Assembly (NCBI GenBank): GCA_027592485.1
Contig: JAQCKL010000053.1
Location: forward strand, 1 to 13,867
DNA length: 13,867 nt
Source: Cyanobacteriota bacterium
Lineage (GTDB): Bacteria; Cyanobacteriota; Cyanobacteriia; Phormidesmidales; Phormidesmidaceae
Reading direction: 5' to 3'
Part shown: piece by piece, positions 13,327 to 13,867 of the stretch
Layout: every line of letters begins with the position of its first letter
Position numbering within the stretch: position 1 is the stretch's first letter
Position numbers and translations under genes: made by a program
The notes under the pieces: model-generated
Database searches by the model: none
What the model saw: only the letters and a program-made list of their open reading frames with translations
Told to the model about the DNA's origin: nothing

Positions 13327-13867
13327 CTACCGGTTGTTCCAGGCGGCTTCTGCATCGGCGATCGCCTCATCCACGGTTTTCTGCCCCAGCATCGCTGCTT
13401 GCAGGTTTTCGTAAATGATTTTCTGCAGAGATTTAACATCCTCCATGGCCGGAATCAGCACCTCAGCATCTGCCATCTGATTCGCGCTGACGGAGCGGGC
13501 GATCGAAATGGGCGAGGCATCGGCTGGGGGATCCGTAAAATAACTGTCCTCTAGGGCGGCCACCGTTGAGGGAAGTACATTCGCCGCCTTGGCAAACGAC
13601 AACTGGTTGGCATCGTTGGTGACATACAGGGCGAACTTGAGGGCGGCATCCGGGCTATCCGTCGATTGAGGAATCACCAGGTTCATCACGGCCACATTTT
13701 TCTTGGCGGTGGTGCCGCTGATTTGGGCCGCGCTGGCCGTTGCCGCCGCGATATCAGGGGCATTGGTTTCGATGGTGCCGAGAAATTCGGCTCCTGCGGT
13801 CAAGATCGCGGTTCCCCCCGATTGATACAGCTCCCCCGCCCGCCGATGGCCCTGGGTGAGCACCTCT
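13327..13867 (-). CDS. Sugar-type ABC transporter solute-binding protein, C-terminal part
   Basis: The frame is open to the right edge, so only the C-terminal 180 residues are seen and the start, signal peptide and N-terminal lobe are missing. The visible part matches family 1 extracellular solute-binding proteins (carbohydrate uptake group). It has EVLTQGHRRAGELYQSGGTAILTAG, then a hinge-like VAVMNLVIPQSTDSPDAALKFALYVT and the C-terminal helices LQKIIYENLQAAMLGQKTVDEAIADAEAAWNN, typical of this family. An apparent start at 13863 is a GTG inside the gene. The substrate, sugar or glycerol derivative, cannot be told. Transporter permease genes, if linked, lie outside the window. The gene is upstream of the exoD-like gene on the same strand with about 200 bases between. 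Confidence 0.85.
   Translation of the reverse strand, partial: EVLTQGHRRAGELYQSGGTAILTAGAEFLGTIETNAPDIAAATASAAQISGTTAKKNVAVMNLVIPQSTDSPDAALKFALYVTNDANQLSFAKAANVLPSTVAALEDSYFTDPPADASPISIARSVSANQMADAEVLIPAMEDVKSLQKIIYENLQAAMLGQKTVDEAIADAEAAWNNR

Noticed and set aside
13204..13554. Plus-strand ORF of 116 codons opposite the partial solute-binding protein
   Set aside because: It overlaps the repeat spacer and the antisense of a clear binding-protein gene, and the translation has no family features.
1..13867. tRNA, CRISPR, insertion sequence, phage or known riboswitch
   Set aside because: Reading the gaps by eye I saw no tRNA T-arm, no regularly spaced direct repeats with spacers, no transposase frame and no recognised riboswitch core. 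A dedicated covariance-model scan was not possible here.

Overview
The window looks like chromosomal DNA of a cyanobacterium. It carries a tocopherol-type homogentisate phytyltransferase, the OmpR-type regulator RpaB next to plsX-fabH, and cyanobacterial-style FabD, PlsC and ExoD-family proteins. It also holds thirteen copies of the cyanobacterial HIP1 octamer GCGATCGC. I see no rRNA, tRNA, CRISPR array, transposase or prophage gene. Most of the content is core metabolism, and I did not find a convincing new multi-gene system.

The left part (1-5919) is all on the minus strand. Read in the direction of transcription it holds gatA, an unusual solute-binding-domain protein without a signal peptide, a GNAT acetyltransferase, fabD, plsC, a DUF2288 protein and hpt, which runs off the left edge. 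fabD and plsC touch or overlap, the binding protein and GNAT gene are 11 bases apart, and the DUF2288 gene and hpt are 5 bases apart. This suggests short operons within one long co-directional run.

The middle (5920-9425) has a divergent promoter region. From it a membrane-anchored class A beta-lactamase-fold serine hydrolase runs rightward. It converges on radA (minus strand), with an 8-bp perfect inverted repeat between the two stops. A second divergent region of about 250 bases separates radA from rpaB.

The right part (9426-12225) is the plus-strand unit rpaB-plsX-fabH. After it, on the minus strand, come a 58-codon membrane-protein ORF whose stop overlaps the fabH stop, an ExoD-family membrane protein, and the C-terminal part of a sugar-type ABC solute-binding protein that runs off the right edge.

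The lipid genes work together. FabD makes malonyl-ACP, FabH starts the acyl chain, PlsX turns acyl-ACP into acyl-phosphate and PlsC performs the second glycerol acylation. In several cyanobacteria these four genes lie together. Here plsX-fabH and fabD-plsC sit about 7.5 kb apart on opposite strands, which suggests a rearrangement in this lineage. The most review-worthy items are the small ORF beside fabH, the signal-less binding protein, a Glu-to-Gln change in PlsC motif III, and the serine hydrolase that lacks a recognisable class A general-base glutamate.
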